Source: Primorskyibacter aestuariivivens
Lineage (GTDB): Bacteria; Pseudomonadota; Alphaproteobacteria; Rhodobacterales; Rhodobacteraceae
NCBI RefSeq assembly: GCF_028023675.1
Contig: NZ_JAQIOZ010000014.1
Span: 58,531-122,530 of the forward strand
Length of the DNA stretch: 64,000 bases
Direction of reading: 5' to 3'
Shown piece by piece: positions 1-7,957 of the stretch (its first letter is position 1; each line of letters begins with the position of its first letter). A model generated the notes under the pieces. It ran no database searches. It saw only the letters and a list, made by a program, of their open reading frames with translations, and was not told the DNA's origin. The translations under genes and the position numbers were made by a program.

Positions 1-182
1 TCGGGCGGCACAAACACCTGAGAATTCACACATTCATCAAATGACGGCTGGTGAAGGAGAGACGAACGGACTCCCTGCCAAGGCACCATCATGATCTGCG
101 ACGGCAAGGCCCCCAACCAAATCGCAGGTTTGACGTCAGCACTGGCTTTTAGAGCTGCCAAAAGGCAAGCGCTCGCGCGTCT

Positions 183-743
183 TCAGGACAGATACCCCAA
201 AACGATTGGGACAATAACCGCGCCAAACAGAGTCGACATCACGATGGCTGAGGCACCGACCCCTTTTACGTTGTGGCACCCGCACAAGACGACAAAGGAC
301 AAGAATAGCGGCATGAAGGCGAACAGAACGGAATCTTGCGCCACTGGATCATCCCATCCGAAGACCATCCAAAACCCAATTCCGACAACCAGTGGATGCA
401 GCAGGAGCTTTGTCGTGGTTACCGCCAGAACGTGAGGACCGCTTCGGGACATGCGGAATTGGAGAATACCGCCGCCAATAACAAACAACGCTACAAACGG
501 CGCTGCCGATGCAATCGAGGAAACAATCTTGTCGCCCCACGCGGGAAGCGACAGGCCCGTTGCGAGAAAGGCAAATCCTGCGAGAAGACCGAGCACAACA
601 GGGTTGCGGGAGAGCGCTTTGATCGCTGTCGAAAACGCGTTTCCTTCGGGTCGCTCTTCGGCCAGCAAGGCAAGCGCCGTCACAAAAGGCATGATGAGCG
701 CAACCTCGGCAAAGACGACCCGGGCAAAAGCCTCCTCCGTGCG
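183..743 (-). pseudogene. AEC-family (auxin efflux carrier-like) transporter, 5'-truncated
   Basis: The readable part matches the C-terminal half of AEC family permeases: about five hydrophobic segments, a central ALSRNPVVLGLLAG stretch and a C-terminal end in VIVPIVLGYLS. Full AEC proteins are about 310 residues with ten membrane segments; here only about 185 residues look like the family, and the N-terminal half is absent. The frame stays open upstream but becomes Arg/Ala/Ser-rich non-family sequence and runs into the 3' end of the neighbouring ABC ATPase gene. An internal ATG near 692 could make a 169-residue product, but it would lack the first half of the fold. I read it as a remnant left by a rearrangement at the end of the amino-sugar operon. 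Confidence 0.6.
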
Positions 744-888
744 ATCCGGTGATATGCTACCCAACGCGCCCTCGGCCGTTGTCAGAGTTTCCGCCTTTAG
801 ATCAGGTGCACGGGCTGGTGTCGTGCGCTGATTTAATCTGCTCCTCCGGGACCTTGCGCCTGACGCCGCAGTCCGAGCCATGGTTTGT

Positions 889-1884
889 TCAATCGACGCG
901 CATGCCCTCGCGATTGAAATGATAGGCATTTTGCGGCTTGAATCCGAGCCGCAGATCCTGACCCGGCTCTACCGCGTGTTGCCCGAACAGGCGTGCGGTG
1001 ATCTGATGATCGTTCACCTGCGCAATGACATTGGTGTCGCCGCCCAGTTTCTCGACATGGCTGACCCGTGCGGCAAGCGCGCCACTGTCGTCAAGAAACA
1101 GGTCCTCCGGTCGGACGCCCATCGTGCGATCGTCACCTTCCTGAAGCAGTTGCGCGGGAAAGAAATTCATCGACGGTGAGCCGAGGAACCCCGCCACAAA
1201 CTGGTTTGCCGGGTTGTTATACAGCTCCATCGGGCTGCCGATCTGCTCGACCCGGCCATCGCGCAGCACGACGATCTTGTCGGCCAGCGTCATGGCTTCG
1301 GTCTGGTCGTGGGTCACATAGATCATCGAGGCACCAAGCTGTCGGTGCAGGTTCGCAATCTCGATCCGGGTATTCATTCGCAGTGCCGCGTCGAGATTGC
1401 TGAGAGGTTCGTCGAAAAGGAACAGTTTCGGCTCGCGCACGATGGCGCGGGCGATGGCGACCCGCTGACGCTGGCCACCGGAAAGCTCGGACGGGAACCG
1501 GTCCAGATAGGGTTCGAGGTTCAGCATCCGCGATGCCTCCTGCACCCGTTCCTCGATCAGCGCCTTCGACTGCCCTTCCTGTTTGAGTGCCAGGGTCATG
1601 TTGCCGCGTACGTTCAGATGCGGGTAGAGCGCATAGCTTTGAAACACCATCGCGATCCCGCGCTTGGAAGGGGGCGTCAGGTTAACGACTTCGCCTCCGA
1701 TCCGGATCTCGCCGGAACTGGCATCCTCCAGCCCCGCGATCACCCGCAGCAGCGTTGACTTTCCGCATCCTGACGGCCCGACGAAGACCACAAACTCGCC
1801 TTCCTCGACCTCCATGTTGATATCCTTCAGCACATGGACTTCGCCAAATGACTTGTTGACGTTTTGCAGGGACAGAGCAGTCAT
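889..1884 (-). CDS. Sugar ABC transporter ATP-binding protein (MalK/UgpC type)
   Basis: This is the cytoplasmic ATPase that drives the importer encoded just upstream. The 331 residues contain Walker A GPSGCGKST at 36-44, the Q-loop in VFQSYALYP, the ABC signature LSGGQ at 134-138, Walker B LFLFDE at 154-159 and an H-loop in YVTHD. A C-terminal TOBE-like region of about 100 residues is typical of CUT1 carbohydrate importers. The start overlaps the stop of the oxidoreductase gene by 4 bp (ATGA), so the two are translationally coupled. It is the last gene of the minus-strand amino-sugar operon. The substrate, amino sugars such as GlcNAc or MurNAc, is inferred from the neighbours, not from the ATPase itself. 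Confidence 0.93.
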   Translation of the reverse strand: MTALSLQNVNKSFGEVHVLKDINMEVEEGEFVVFVGPSGCGKSTLLRVIAGLEDASSGEIRIGGEVVNLTPPSKRGIAMVFQSYALYPHLNVRGNMTLALKQEGQSKALIEERVQEASRMLNLEPYLDRFPSELSGGQRQRVAIARAIVREPKLFLFDEPLSNLDAALRMNTRIEIANLHRQLGASMIYVTHDQTEAMTLADKIVVLRDGRVEQIGSPMELYNNPANQFVAGFLGSPSMNFFPAQLLQEGDDRTMGVRPEDLFLDDSGALAARVSHVEKLGGDTNVIAQVNDHQITARLFGQHAVEPGQDLRLGFKPQNAYHFNREGMRVD

Positions 1885-2915
1885 TTCAGGGTCTCCTCAA
1901 GCGAAATGGATTGGCCAGTGCGGATGCTTTCATCGGCGGCCAGACAGATTGCGAGCGACGCGACAGCGTCATTCATGTGGCGGGACAGGTCGATATCTTC
2001 GGCAATTGCGCGGAGCATGAAGGCCTGCTCCGCATCGCAGAGCGCCTGATGTCCGGGCTCGTCGGGAAGGTCGATCAGCCGATCGTCGCCGGGGCGGTGC
2101 AGCAGCAGGCCGCCCACCTTTGTGTGCCCTTCGATGTCGGACGAGGCGCCCTTGTTGGCGTCGGTGATTGAAACCGAGCCGTTGGGCGACACGATGTCTT
2201 TCACGAAAAACGCGGTCTCCGACATCATCGGGCCCCAGCCGGCCTCGTACCAGCCGACCGATCCATCGGCGAAGATCACCTGAAACTGGCCGTAATTATA
2301 CATATCTTCGGCAATCTCTTCCGAAAGCCGCAGGCCCATGCCATGCACCCGAACCGGCGGCGCATCGGTGATCTGACACATGACATCGACGTAATGCACC
2401 CCGCAATCCACGATGGGCGATGTGGTCTGCATCAACGCTTTGTGCTTTTCCCAATCCGCGCCGCTAGACTGTTGATTGAGGTTGAGCCGGAAAACGTATG
2501 GCCCGCCCAAGGTGCGTGCCTCGTCAATCAGCCGCATCCAGCTGGGGTGATGGCGCAGGATATAGCCCACAACCAGCTTGCGCCCGGTGGATTTGGCCGC
2601 GTCCACCACCCTTTGCGCCTCGGCCACGGTCAGCGCGAGCGGTTTCTCGACAAACACATGCGCGCCCGCCTGCATCGCCGCCACCGCGTAATCGGCATGG
2701 GTGTCGGTATAGGTGGCGATAACCACGAGATCGGGTTTGGTCGCGGTCAGTGCCTCGGCAAAGCCGCTGAACACCGGGTAGCCGCCAAGATCGGGGTCAT
2801 CCAGCACGCCACTGCGATTGACCACCCCGACAATCTCGGCATCCGGATGGGCATGGTGGGCCAACGCATGGCTGCGCCCCATATTGCCCAGACCTGCAAT
2901 CAGAACACGGGTCAT
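1881..2915 (-). CDS. Gfo/Idh/MocA-family NAD(P)-dependent oxidoreductase
   Basis: The 344-residue protein has an N-terminal Rossmann fold with GLGNMG at residues 8-13. The family EKP motif (residues 90-92) supplies the catalytic lysine, and the substrate domain contains DCGVHYVD. The family oxidises or reduces sugar hydroxyls or imines, but the substrate cannot be read from sequence. I chose the ATG at 2915 because the Rossmann strand begins there and it overlaps the upstream permease stop by 4 bp; the open frame reaches further upstream but is not protein-like. Its position between the permease and ATPase genes means it is co-expressed with the importer. It may convert an unusual imported amino sugar or anhydro sugar into a form the Mur/Nag enzymes accept. 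Confidence 0.88.
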   Translation of the reverse strand: MTRVLIAGLGNMGRSHALAHHAHPDAEIVGVVNRSGVLDDPDLGGYPVFSGFAEALTATKPDLVVIATYTDTHADYAVAAMQAGAHVFVEKPLALTVAEAQRVVDAAKSTGRKLVVGYILRHHPSWMRLIDEARTLGGPYVFRLNLNQQSSGADWEKHKALMQTTSPIVDCGVHYVDVMCQITDAPPVRVHGMGLRLSEEIAEDMYNYGQFQVIFADGSVGWYEAGWGPMMSETAFFVKDIVSPNGSVSITDANKGASSDIEGHTKVGGLLLHRPGDDRLIDLPDEPGHQALCDAEQAFMLRAIAEDIDLSRHMNDAVASLAICLAADESIRTGQSISLEETLK

Positions 2916-3751
2916 TTCACGGCTCCCGAGGTAATGCCGCGGATCAGCTGGCGCGAGAAGATCACATAGAGCACCAGCACCGGCAGGATCGCCATGGACA
3001 GCGCCGACAGAACCGCATTCCAGTCGGTCACGAACTGGCCGATGAAGACTTGGCTGCCAAGCGTCAGCGTCTTTGTCTCCTCGGCAGGAGCAAGGATCAG
3101 CGGGAACCACAGATCGTTCCAGATCGGGATCATGTTGAACACGGCAACCGTCGCCATCGCGGGCCGGACCAGCGGCAGGACCAGACGAAAGAAGATCGTG
3201 TATTCGCTCAGCCCGTCAATGCGCCCGGCATTTTTCAGGTCGTCTGACACCTGTCGCATGAATTCGGACAGGATGAATACTGCCAGCGGCAAGCCTTGCG
3301 CGGTGTAGACCAGGATCAGCGCCCAAAGCGAGTTCACCAGCCCAGTGGCCACCATCATCTCAAGGATCGCGACCGTGCCGATGCGGATCGGAATCATGAT
3401 CCCAAGAGCAAGGTAAAGCCCCATGATCATATTGCCCCGGAACCGGTACTCGCTCAGCGCATAGGCCGCCATCGCGCCAAACAGCAGCACAAAGAAGAGC
3501 GACGCCACGGTGACGATCATGGAGTTCTGGAAATAGAGGAAGAAATCCCCCTGCTGCATCACCGTCTCGTAGCCGATGGTCGAGAAACTGTCCGCATCAG
3601 GCAGCGCCAGCGGTTCGCGAAAGATCGAGCGGCGCTCCTTGAAGCTGTTGATCAGGATGACGAAGACCGGGAAGAGCGCAATCAGCGTGTAGAGAATGAG
3701 CGCCCCGTGCATCGCCACGGTGTTGAACGGGTTGGAACGTGCCTTGTTCAT
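2912..3751 (-). CDS. Sugar ABC transporter permease (MalG-type, inner membrane)
   Basis: This 279-residue integral membrane protein has about six hydrophobic segments. The EAA-loop region ENAGRIDG-like (here LKNAGRIDGLSEYTIFFR) contacts the ATPase. A short basic N-terminus, MNKARSNPF, fixes the start at 3751. It lies 10 bp after the other permease and overlaps the oxidoreductase start by 4 bp, as expected for a CUT1 permease pair. The C-terminus RQLIRGITSGAVK is the standard ending of this subfamily. Confidence 0.92.
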   Translation of the reverse strand: MNKARSNPFNTVAMHGALILYTLIALFPVFVILINSFKERRSIFREPLALPDADSFSTIGYETVMQQGDFFLYFQNSMIVTVASLFFVLLFGAMAAYALSEYRFRGNMIMGLYLALGIMIPIRIGTVAILEMMVATGLVNSLWALILVYTAQGLPLAVFILSEFMRQVSDDLKNAGRIDGLSEYTIFFRLVLPLVRPAMATVAVFNMIPIWNDLWFPLILAPAEETKTLTLGSQVFIGQFVTDWNAVLSALSMAILPVLVLYVIFSRQLIRGITSGAVK

Positions 3752-3761
3752 GATCTCGTCC

Positions 3762-4676
3762 TCACAGCTGGTAACGGCGCATCCGGGTCTGGATGCCAAA
3801 GAGATAGATGCAGACACCGACAAGGATGATCGCGAACATGGCACCTGCGATCGCCGACCCCATATGCGGATCGCCAAGCTGAAGCTGGAAGCCAAAGAAG
3901 GTGCGATACATGAAGGTGCCCAGAATATCGGTCGAGAAATCCGGACCTGCCAGCGCGCCCTGTGCTGCATAGATCAGGTCGAACGCGTTGAAGTTGCCCA
4001 CAAAAGTCAGGATCGAGATGATCCCGATCGAGGGCAGGATCAGTGGCAGCTTGATCTTCCAGAACGCCGCCATTCCGGTGATCCCGTCGACTTCGCCCGC
4101 TTCCAGGATTTCTTCAGGGATGGTCAGAAGCGCGGCATAGATCAGCATCATCGGGATGCCCACGAATTGCCAGACCGACACCAGAGCCAGCGTGGTCAGG
4201 GCATACTCCTCCTTGCCGAGCCAAGGGGCATAAAGCGATTTCAGCCCGACCGCGTCCAGCATGGAGGGCGCGATGCCCCAGATCGGCGACAGGATGAGTT
4301 TCCAGGCAAAGCCCACGATCACGAAGGACAGGATGGTGGGGATGAAAATGGCCGAGCGGTAGAGCGCGGCAAAGCGCAGGCGCGGATGGCTGAGCAGCGC
4401 GGCCAGCGCGATCCCAATGGGGTTTTGGACCAGCATGTGGATCAGGAAGAACCAGAAATTGTTTCCCAGCGCGTTCCAGAATTGCTCTGACCAGATCGGG
4501 TCAAAGAACAGCGTGCGGAAATTCTCCAGCCCGACAAAGACCCGTTCCTGATCTATCTTGGCGTACAGAGCGAGCCGCAACGTGTTGAAAAGCGGGAATA
4601 TCATCACAGCGGTATAGATGATGACGGCTGGCGCAAGAAACACGAGGATATGCCAGCGGATGCGGGCTTTGGTCAT
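3762..4676 (-). CDS. Sugar ABC transporter permease (MalF-type, inner membrane)
   Basis: The 304-residue protein has six predicted membrane spans, starting with WHILVFLAPAVIIYTAVMIF. Its EAA-type loop reads ILEAGEVDGITGMAAFWK. It forms the transmembrane heterodimer with the neighbouring MalG-type protein. It starts 68 bp downstream of the binding-protein gene, after a strong hairpin, so it is probably translated at a lower level than the binding protein. Confidence 0.92.
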   Translation of the reverse strand: MTKARIRWHILVFLAPAVIIYTAVMIFPLFNTLRLALYAKIDQERVFVGLENFRTLFFDPIWSEQFWNALGNNFWFFLIHMLVQNPIGIALAALLSHPRLRFAALYRSAIFIPTILSFVIVGFAWKLILSPIWGIAPSMLDAVGLKSLYAPWLGKEEYALTTLALVSVWQFVGIPMMLIYAALLTIPEEILEAGEVDGITGMAAFWKIKLPLILPSIGIISILTFVGNFNAFDLIYAAQGALAGPDFSTDILGTFMYRTFFGFQLQLGDPHMGSAIAGAMFAIILVGVCIYLFGIQTRMRRYQL

Positions 4677-4697
4677 GGGTCAATCTCCGGCAAGGGG

Positions 4698-4725
4698 GTC
4701 CCGGGCGCTTGTGGCCGCCCGGGAC
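4698..4725 (-). other. Intercistronic hairpin between binding-protein and permease genes
   Basis: A perfect 10-bp GC-rich stem (GTCCCGGGCG pairing with CGCCCGGGAC) encloses an 8-nt loop. There is no T-tract on the minus strand. Such hairpins after binding-protein genes usually protect the upstream mRNA from 3' decay and give a differential protein ratio; that role is inferred here. Confidence 0.6.
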
Positions 4726-4744
4726 AAAGTGCAGCAACGGAAGT

Positions 4745-5998
4745 TTACTGCTGCGGTGCGTACCAGTTGGCCAGGCCCTCCTGGAGCCTCGCGCCGAGTT
4801 CCTCTGGCGTGGCGGTGCCTTTGATCGCGGCGACCGACGCGCCCCAGGTCTCGTTTTCGAGGTTGGGCGTGCCGCGCGACAGGATCTGGTATGTTGAGCG
4901 GATCGTGCTTTCGCATTCCGCGCGCCATCCAACGATTTCCGCTGCCAACGGATCGGCGATCTCGACCGGTGTCGACGACAGCGGGAAGAAGCCAGGCAAG
5001 GCGTTTGCGAAGATTTCCGCAAATTCCGGGCTTGCCACCCAGGCGAGGAAGGTCTTGGCCGCCTCGGGATTATCGGTGGCTGCGTTCATGCCGATGCCGA
5101 TATCGGTGTGGTCCGAGATATAGCAGGTGTCCCCGGCATTCTTGACCGGCGGTTTGAAGGCACCCATCTCGAAATCGGCCAGACTGTTGAAACCCGACAC
5201 TTCCCAGGATCCGGCGGGATAGATCGCGGCGCGCCCAAGGGTAAAGATGTTCTGGCTGTCGGGATAGGTCTGCGCCTCGTACCCGTCGCCCAGATAGGCC
5301 CCCCAACGCGCCAGTGTCGCATAAGGCGCGACCCAGGCCTCATCGGTGAGCTTCTGCTCGCCGGCAATCAGGGCAAGCCGACCCTCTTCACCTTTCCAGT
5401 AGTTCGGGCCGATATTGTTGTAGCCCATCGTGGCCGCTTCCCACTGGTCATTCGTGCCCATGGCCATCGGGATATAGCTGCCGTCTTCCTTGAAGGCGTC
5501 GAGCACGGCAAAGAACTCGTCTTCGGTGGTCGGTACGTCGACGCCAAGTTCAGCAAAAGCGTCCTTGTTGTAGATAAAGCCGTGAATCACCGAGGCCATC
5601 GGGACACAGAAGGTGGCGGAACTGTCATCGGTCTGCCAGGCGGATTTCGCCACATCCGAGAAATTCGACATGGCGTCCAGATCGCTCAGATCGGCCAGGT
5701 GCCCGGCATCATAAAGCGCGAGCGAGGCGTCGAACGGGCGGCAGGTGATCAGGTCACCCGCAGAGCCCGCATCCAGCTTGGAATTCAGCACGGCGTTGTA
5801 CTCGGCCGGGGCAGAGGGGGTGAAGTTGACCTTGATGCCCGGATGCTTGGCCTCAAAAGCCGGGATGATCTGTTCTTGCCAGAGTTTCAGATCGTCATTG
5901 CGCCAGCTTTCAATCGTCAGCGTGGCATCTTGCGCATAAGCGCCTGTCGCCACCAGCGCCGTTGTGGCAAGCGCAAGTGTCAGTGTGTTGCGTGTCAT
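4745..5998 (-). CDS. Extracellular (periplasmic) sugar-binding protein of ABC importer
   Basis: The 417-residue family-1 solute-binding protein has a cleavable Sec signal peptide (MTRNTLTLALATTALVATGAYA, cut before QDATLTIESW). The mature part begins with the typical TIESWRNDDLKLWQEQIIPAFEAKHP lobe, and contains PAGSWEVSGF, a frequent motif in CUT1 binding proteins. The ATG at 5998 is preceded by a GGAGG ribosome site, which excludes the slightly longer upstream start. It lies 26 bp after murQ, so ligand capture and lactyl-ether cleavage are in one transcript. The ligand is predicted to be an N-acetylated amino sugar or a peptidoglycan/chitin fragment, from context only. Confidence 0.93.
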   Translation of the reverse strand: MTRNTLTLALATTALVATGAYAQDATLTIESWRNDDLKLWQEQIIPAFEAKHPGIKVNFTPSAPAEYNAVLNSKLDAGSAGDLITCRPFDASLALYDAGHLADLSDLDAMSNFSDVAKSAWQTDDSSATFCVPMASVIHGFIYNKDAFAELGVDVPTTEDEFFAVLDAFKEDGSYIPMAMGTNDQWEAATMGYNNIGPNYWKGEEGRLALIAGEQKLTDEAWVAPYATLARWGAYLGDGYEAQTYPDSQNIFTLGRAAIYPAGSWEVSGFNSLADFEMGAFKPPVKNAGDTCYISDHTDIGIGMNAATDNPEAAKTFLAWVASPEFAEIFANALPGFFPLSSTPVEIADPLAAEIVGWRAECESTIRSTYQILSRGTPNLENETWGASVAAIKGTATPEELGARLQEGLANWYAPQQ

Positions 5999-6024
5999 GT
6001 TGGACCTCCCAGTTGAATGCATTG

Positions 6025-6912
6025 TCAGATTTGCCGCGCCAGAGCGGCGCGAAGGTTTCCTTCGGTTTCCCGAAGAATCGTGTTGGCCCTTTCGGGCGAA
6101 ATTCCCTTGGAGGCGATCAGGACCGCGGGCTTGACGTCCCCCTGCGCGGCGTTGAGCGCCTCAGCGGCGGCGTCATGCGTCACGTCCGCAATTCGGGCCA
6201 CAATGGATAATGCCCGGGCACGTAGCTTGATATTGTCGGCGCGCAGATTGACCATCATGCCGTCATGGACATGTCCCAGCCTGACAGCCATGAGAGACGA
6301 AAGCATGTTGAGCGCGATCTTTTGCGCAGTCCCGGCCCCCATCCGCGTCGATCCCGAAAGAACCTCGGGGGGCGTTGAAAGGCACACGGGATAATCGGCA
6401 ATGTCCAACAGCGCGGACCCGGCGTTGTTGGCAATTGCCACCACGCGCGTTCCTGCCGCCTTGGCGATCCGCGCCGCCGCAAGCGTGAAGGGCGTCGTGC
6501 CGCTGGCCGAAACCGCGATGAGCGTGTCCCGTGGTTGCAGCCCGTCCAGCGCCTCTCGCAGGCCGTCAGTGCCGTCTTCGGTGTCGCCCGGCATCTCGAC
6601 GCCAGTGGGTAGTCCTCCGGCCATGTGAATGCGCAGCTGTTCAGGCGGGATCGAAAATGTGCCGCCCAGCTCCTGTGCGTCCGCAGCCGCCATCAATCCC
6701 GACGAACCGGCCGCAACATAGTGCAGGATGCCACCATTCCGGATCGTGTCCGCCATGGCCGATGCGCCGCTGGCAATATCCGACGTCACGGGCGCCACCG
6801 AGGCAGCGGCCGCGATCTGACCTTGCGCCAAAATCGCCGCGATATCATCCGGCGCGCGCTGGTCGAGGCCAAATGCCATATCGTGCAGTGCTTCGGTTTG
6901 TGTCCCGGTCAT
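6025..6912 (-). CDS. murQ: N-acetylmuramic acid 6-phosphate etherase
   Basis: MurQ cleaves the D-lactyl ether of MurNAc-6-P, giving GlcNAc-6-P and D-lactate, in the cytoplasm. The 295 residues match the family length (about 298 in E. coli). One SIS domain contains YVAAGSSGLMAAADAQELGG, where the Glu in AQELGG matches the catalytic acid position, and DTEDGTDGLREAL follows. The family signature TPPEVLSGSTRMGAGTAQK is present almost unchanged. A GGAGG site lies 7 nt before the ATG. It is the first gene of the minus-strand operon and is divergent from the kinase operon. Downstream steps (NagA, deaminase) are encoded across the promoter region. Confidence 0.95.
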   Translation of the reverse strand: MTGTQTEALHDMAFGLDQRAPDDIAAILAQGQIAAAASVAPVTSDIASGASAMADTIRNGGILHYVAAGSSGLMAAADAQELGGTFSIPPEQLRIHMAGGLPTGVEMPGDTEDGTDGLREALDGLQPRDTLIAVSASGTTPFTLAAARIAKAAGTRVVAIANNAGSALLDIADYPVCLSTPPEVLSGSTRMGAGTAQKIALNMLSSLMAVRLGHVHDGMMVNLRADNIKLRARALSIVARIADVTHDAAAEALNAAQGDVKPAVLIASKGISPERANTILRETEGNLRAALARQI

Positions 6913-7069
6913 GTGATTCCTCCACCCCTCCCAGATATAATACCTTTATAATACCTTTTGTCCAAGACTTTTTAAAATTCGCGATTTTCGCAGTAATTCC
7001 GCGATATTTTGAGGCGATGGTTCCTTTTGGGTCTTTCTTTTGGCTGATAGGTTATGTATTGGTATCTTT
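6913..7069. promoter_or_regulatory. Divergent promoter region with candidate GntR operator repeats
   Basis: This AT-rich 157-bp spacer separates murQ from the kinase gene. On the murQ side the 12-mer TATAATACCTTT occurs twice (6936-6947 and 6947-6958) with an 11-bp period, one helical turn. On the kinase side TATTGGTATC (7057-7066) repeats the GGTAT core in the opposite orientation. GntR/HutC regulators of amino-sugar genes (NagR/YvoA, DasR) bind TGGT-containing sites, so these are plausible operators for the regulator encoded at 7944-8693. The kinase ATG has no good Shine-Dalgarno sequence and may be nearly leaderless. Confidence 0.5.
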
Positions 7070-7957
7070 ATGAGCAGAGTGACAAACATACGCGCTTTGG
7101 CGGTCGACGGCGGCGGAACACGTTGCAGGGTGGCTGCGCGCGTGGGGGGTGAAACTGTCTCCGTTGAAACGGGGTCGGCAAATGCCTCGACGGATTTCAA
7201 CGCTGCAATTCATGAAGTCACCCGCGGTCTGGAGCAGCTTGCCGCGCGCATATCCTGTCCGGTAGGCGCCTTGGTGAAAGTGCCCGCTTTCGTGGGGCTG
7301 GCCGGGGTGACGGGCGAGGCCGTTGCCGATCGCTTGCGTGCCGAGTTGCCTTTTCAACATGTCCGCATTGCCGACGACAGGGTCGCCGCGGTTCGCGGTG
7401 CGCTTGGTCCGCACGACGGGGTTGTCGCTCATTGCGGAACGGGTTCGTTTTATGCCGCTCAGATTGGCGGCGCGATTCGCCTTGCCGGTGGTTGGGGCCC
7501 TGTTCTGGGTGATGAAGCCTCGGCTCAGTGGGTTGGCCGGACCGCTCTTCAGTTGACACTTGAGGCGACTGACGGCCGGCGGGACGCGTCGCCTCTGACA
7601 ATGCAACTGTTGGCCAAATTCGACGGCGCTGACGGTATCATCCGCTTTGCCGGCAAAGCCCGCCCGCCTGAGTTCGGCGCCATTGCGCCTCTGGTAACCC
7701 ACCATGCGGCACAAGGCGACGCCATCTCTTGTCACATCATGCGCGAGGGGGCGGACAAGATTACCCATGCCCTGGATTGCCTCGGCTGGCACCCCGGTCT
7801 GGCGGTTTGTCTAACGGGTGGCATTGGCCCGCACTTTCGCAGCTTTCTGTCCGAAGTGTTGCGCTCGAGCGTGGCGGACCGGATTGGCGAACCGATTGAT
7901 GGCGCAATCGCGCTAGCCCTGGAGTTTGCACAGGAGCTTGCCAATGAACGCAGTTGA
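7070..7957 (+). CDS. BadF/BadG/BcrA/BcrD-type amino-sugar kinase (GlcNAc/MurNAc kinase)
   Basis: The 295-residue ASKHA-fold kinase has phosphate-1 motif LAVDGGGTRCRVAA, a GLAGVTG segment, ADDRVAAVRGAL, phosphate-2 motif AHCGTGSFYAAQ followed by GWGPVLGDEASAQWVG, and adenosine motif CLTGGIGPHF. Human GlcNAc kinase and clostridial MurK, which phosphorylates both GlcNAc and MurNAc at O-6, belong to this family. Located divergently from murQ and upstream of nagA, it supplies the 6-phosphate that a PTS would otherwise provide. Whether it prefers MurNAc, GlcNAc or both cannot be told from sequence. The ATG at 7070 is used because the upstream TTG would translate promoter sequence. Confidence 0.87.
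   Translation: MSRVTNIRALAVDGGGTRCRVAARVGGETVSVETGSANASTDFNAAIHEVTRGLEQLAARISCPVGALVKVPAFVGLAGVTGEAVADRLRAELPFQHVRIADDRVAAVRGALGPHDGVVAHCGTGSFYAAQIGGAIRLAGGWGPVLGDEASAQWVGRTALQLTLEATDGRRDASPLTMQLLAKFDGADGIIRFAGKARPPEFGAIAPLVTHHAAQGDAISCHIMREGADKITHALDCLGWHPGLAVCLTGGIGPHFRSFLSEVLRSSVADRIGEPIDGAIALALEFAQELANERS

Noticed and set aside
1..182. Minus-strand open frame running off the left edge (MMVPWQGVRSSLLHQ...)
   Set aside because: Only about 30 residues are visible, with no family resemblance or ribosome site; nothing can be supported in this edge segment.
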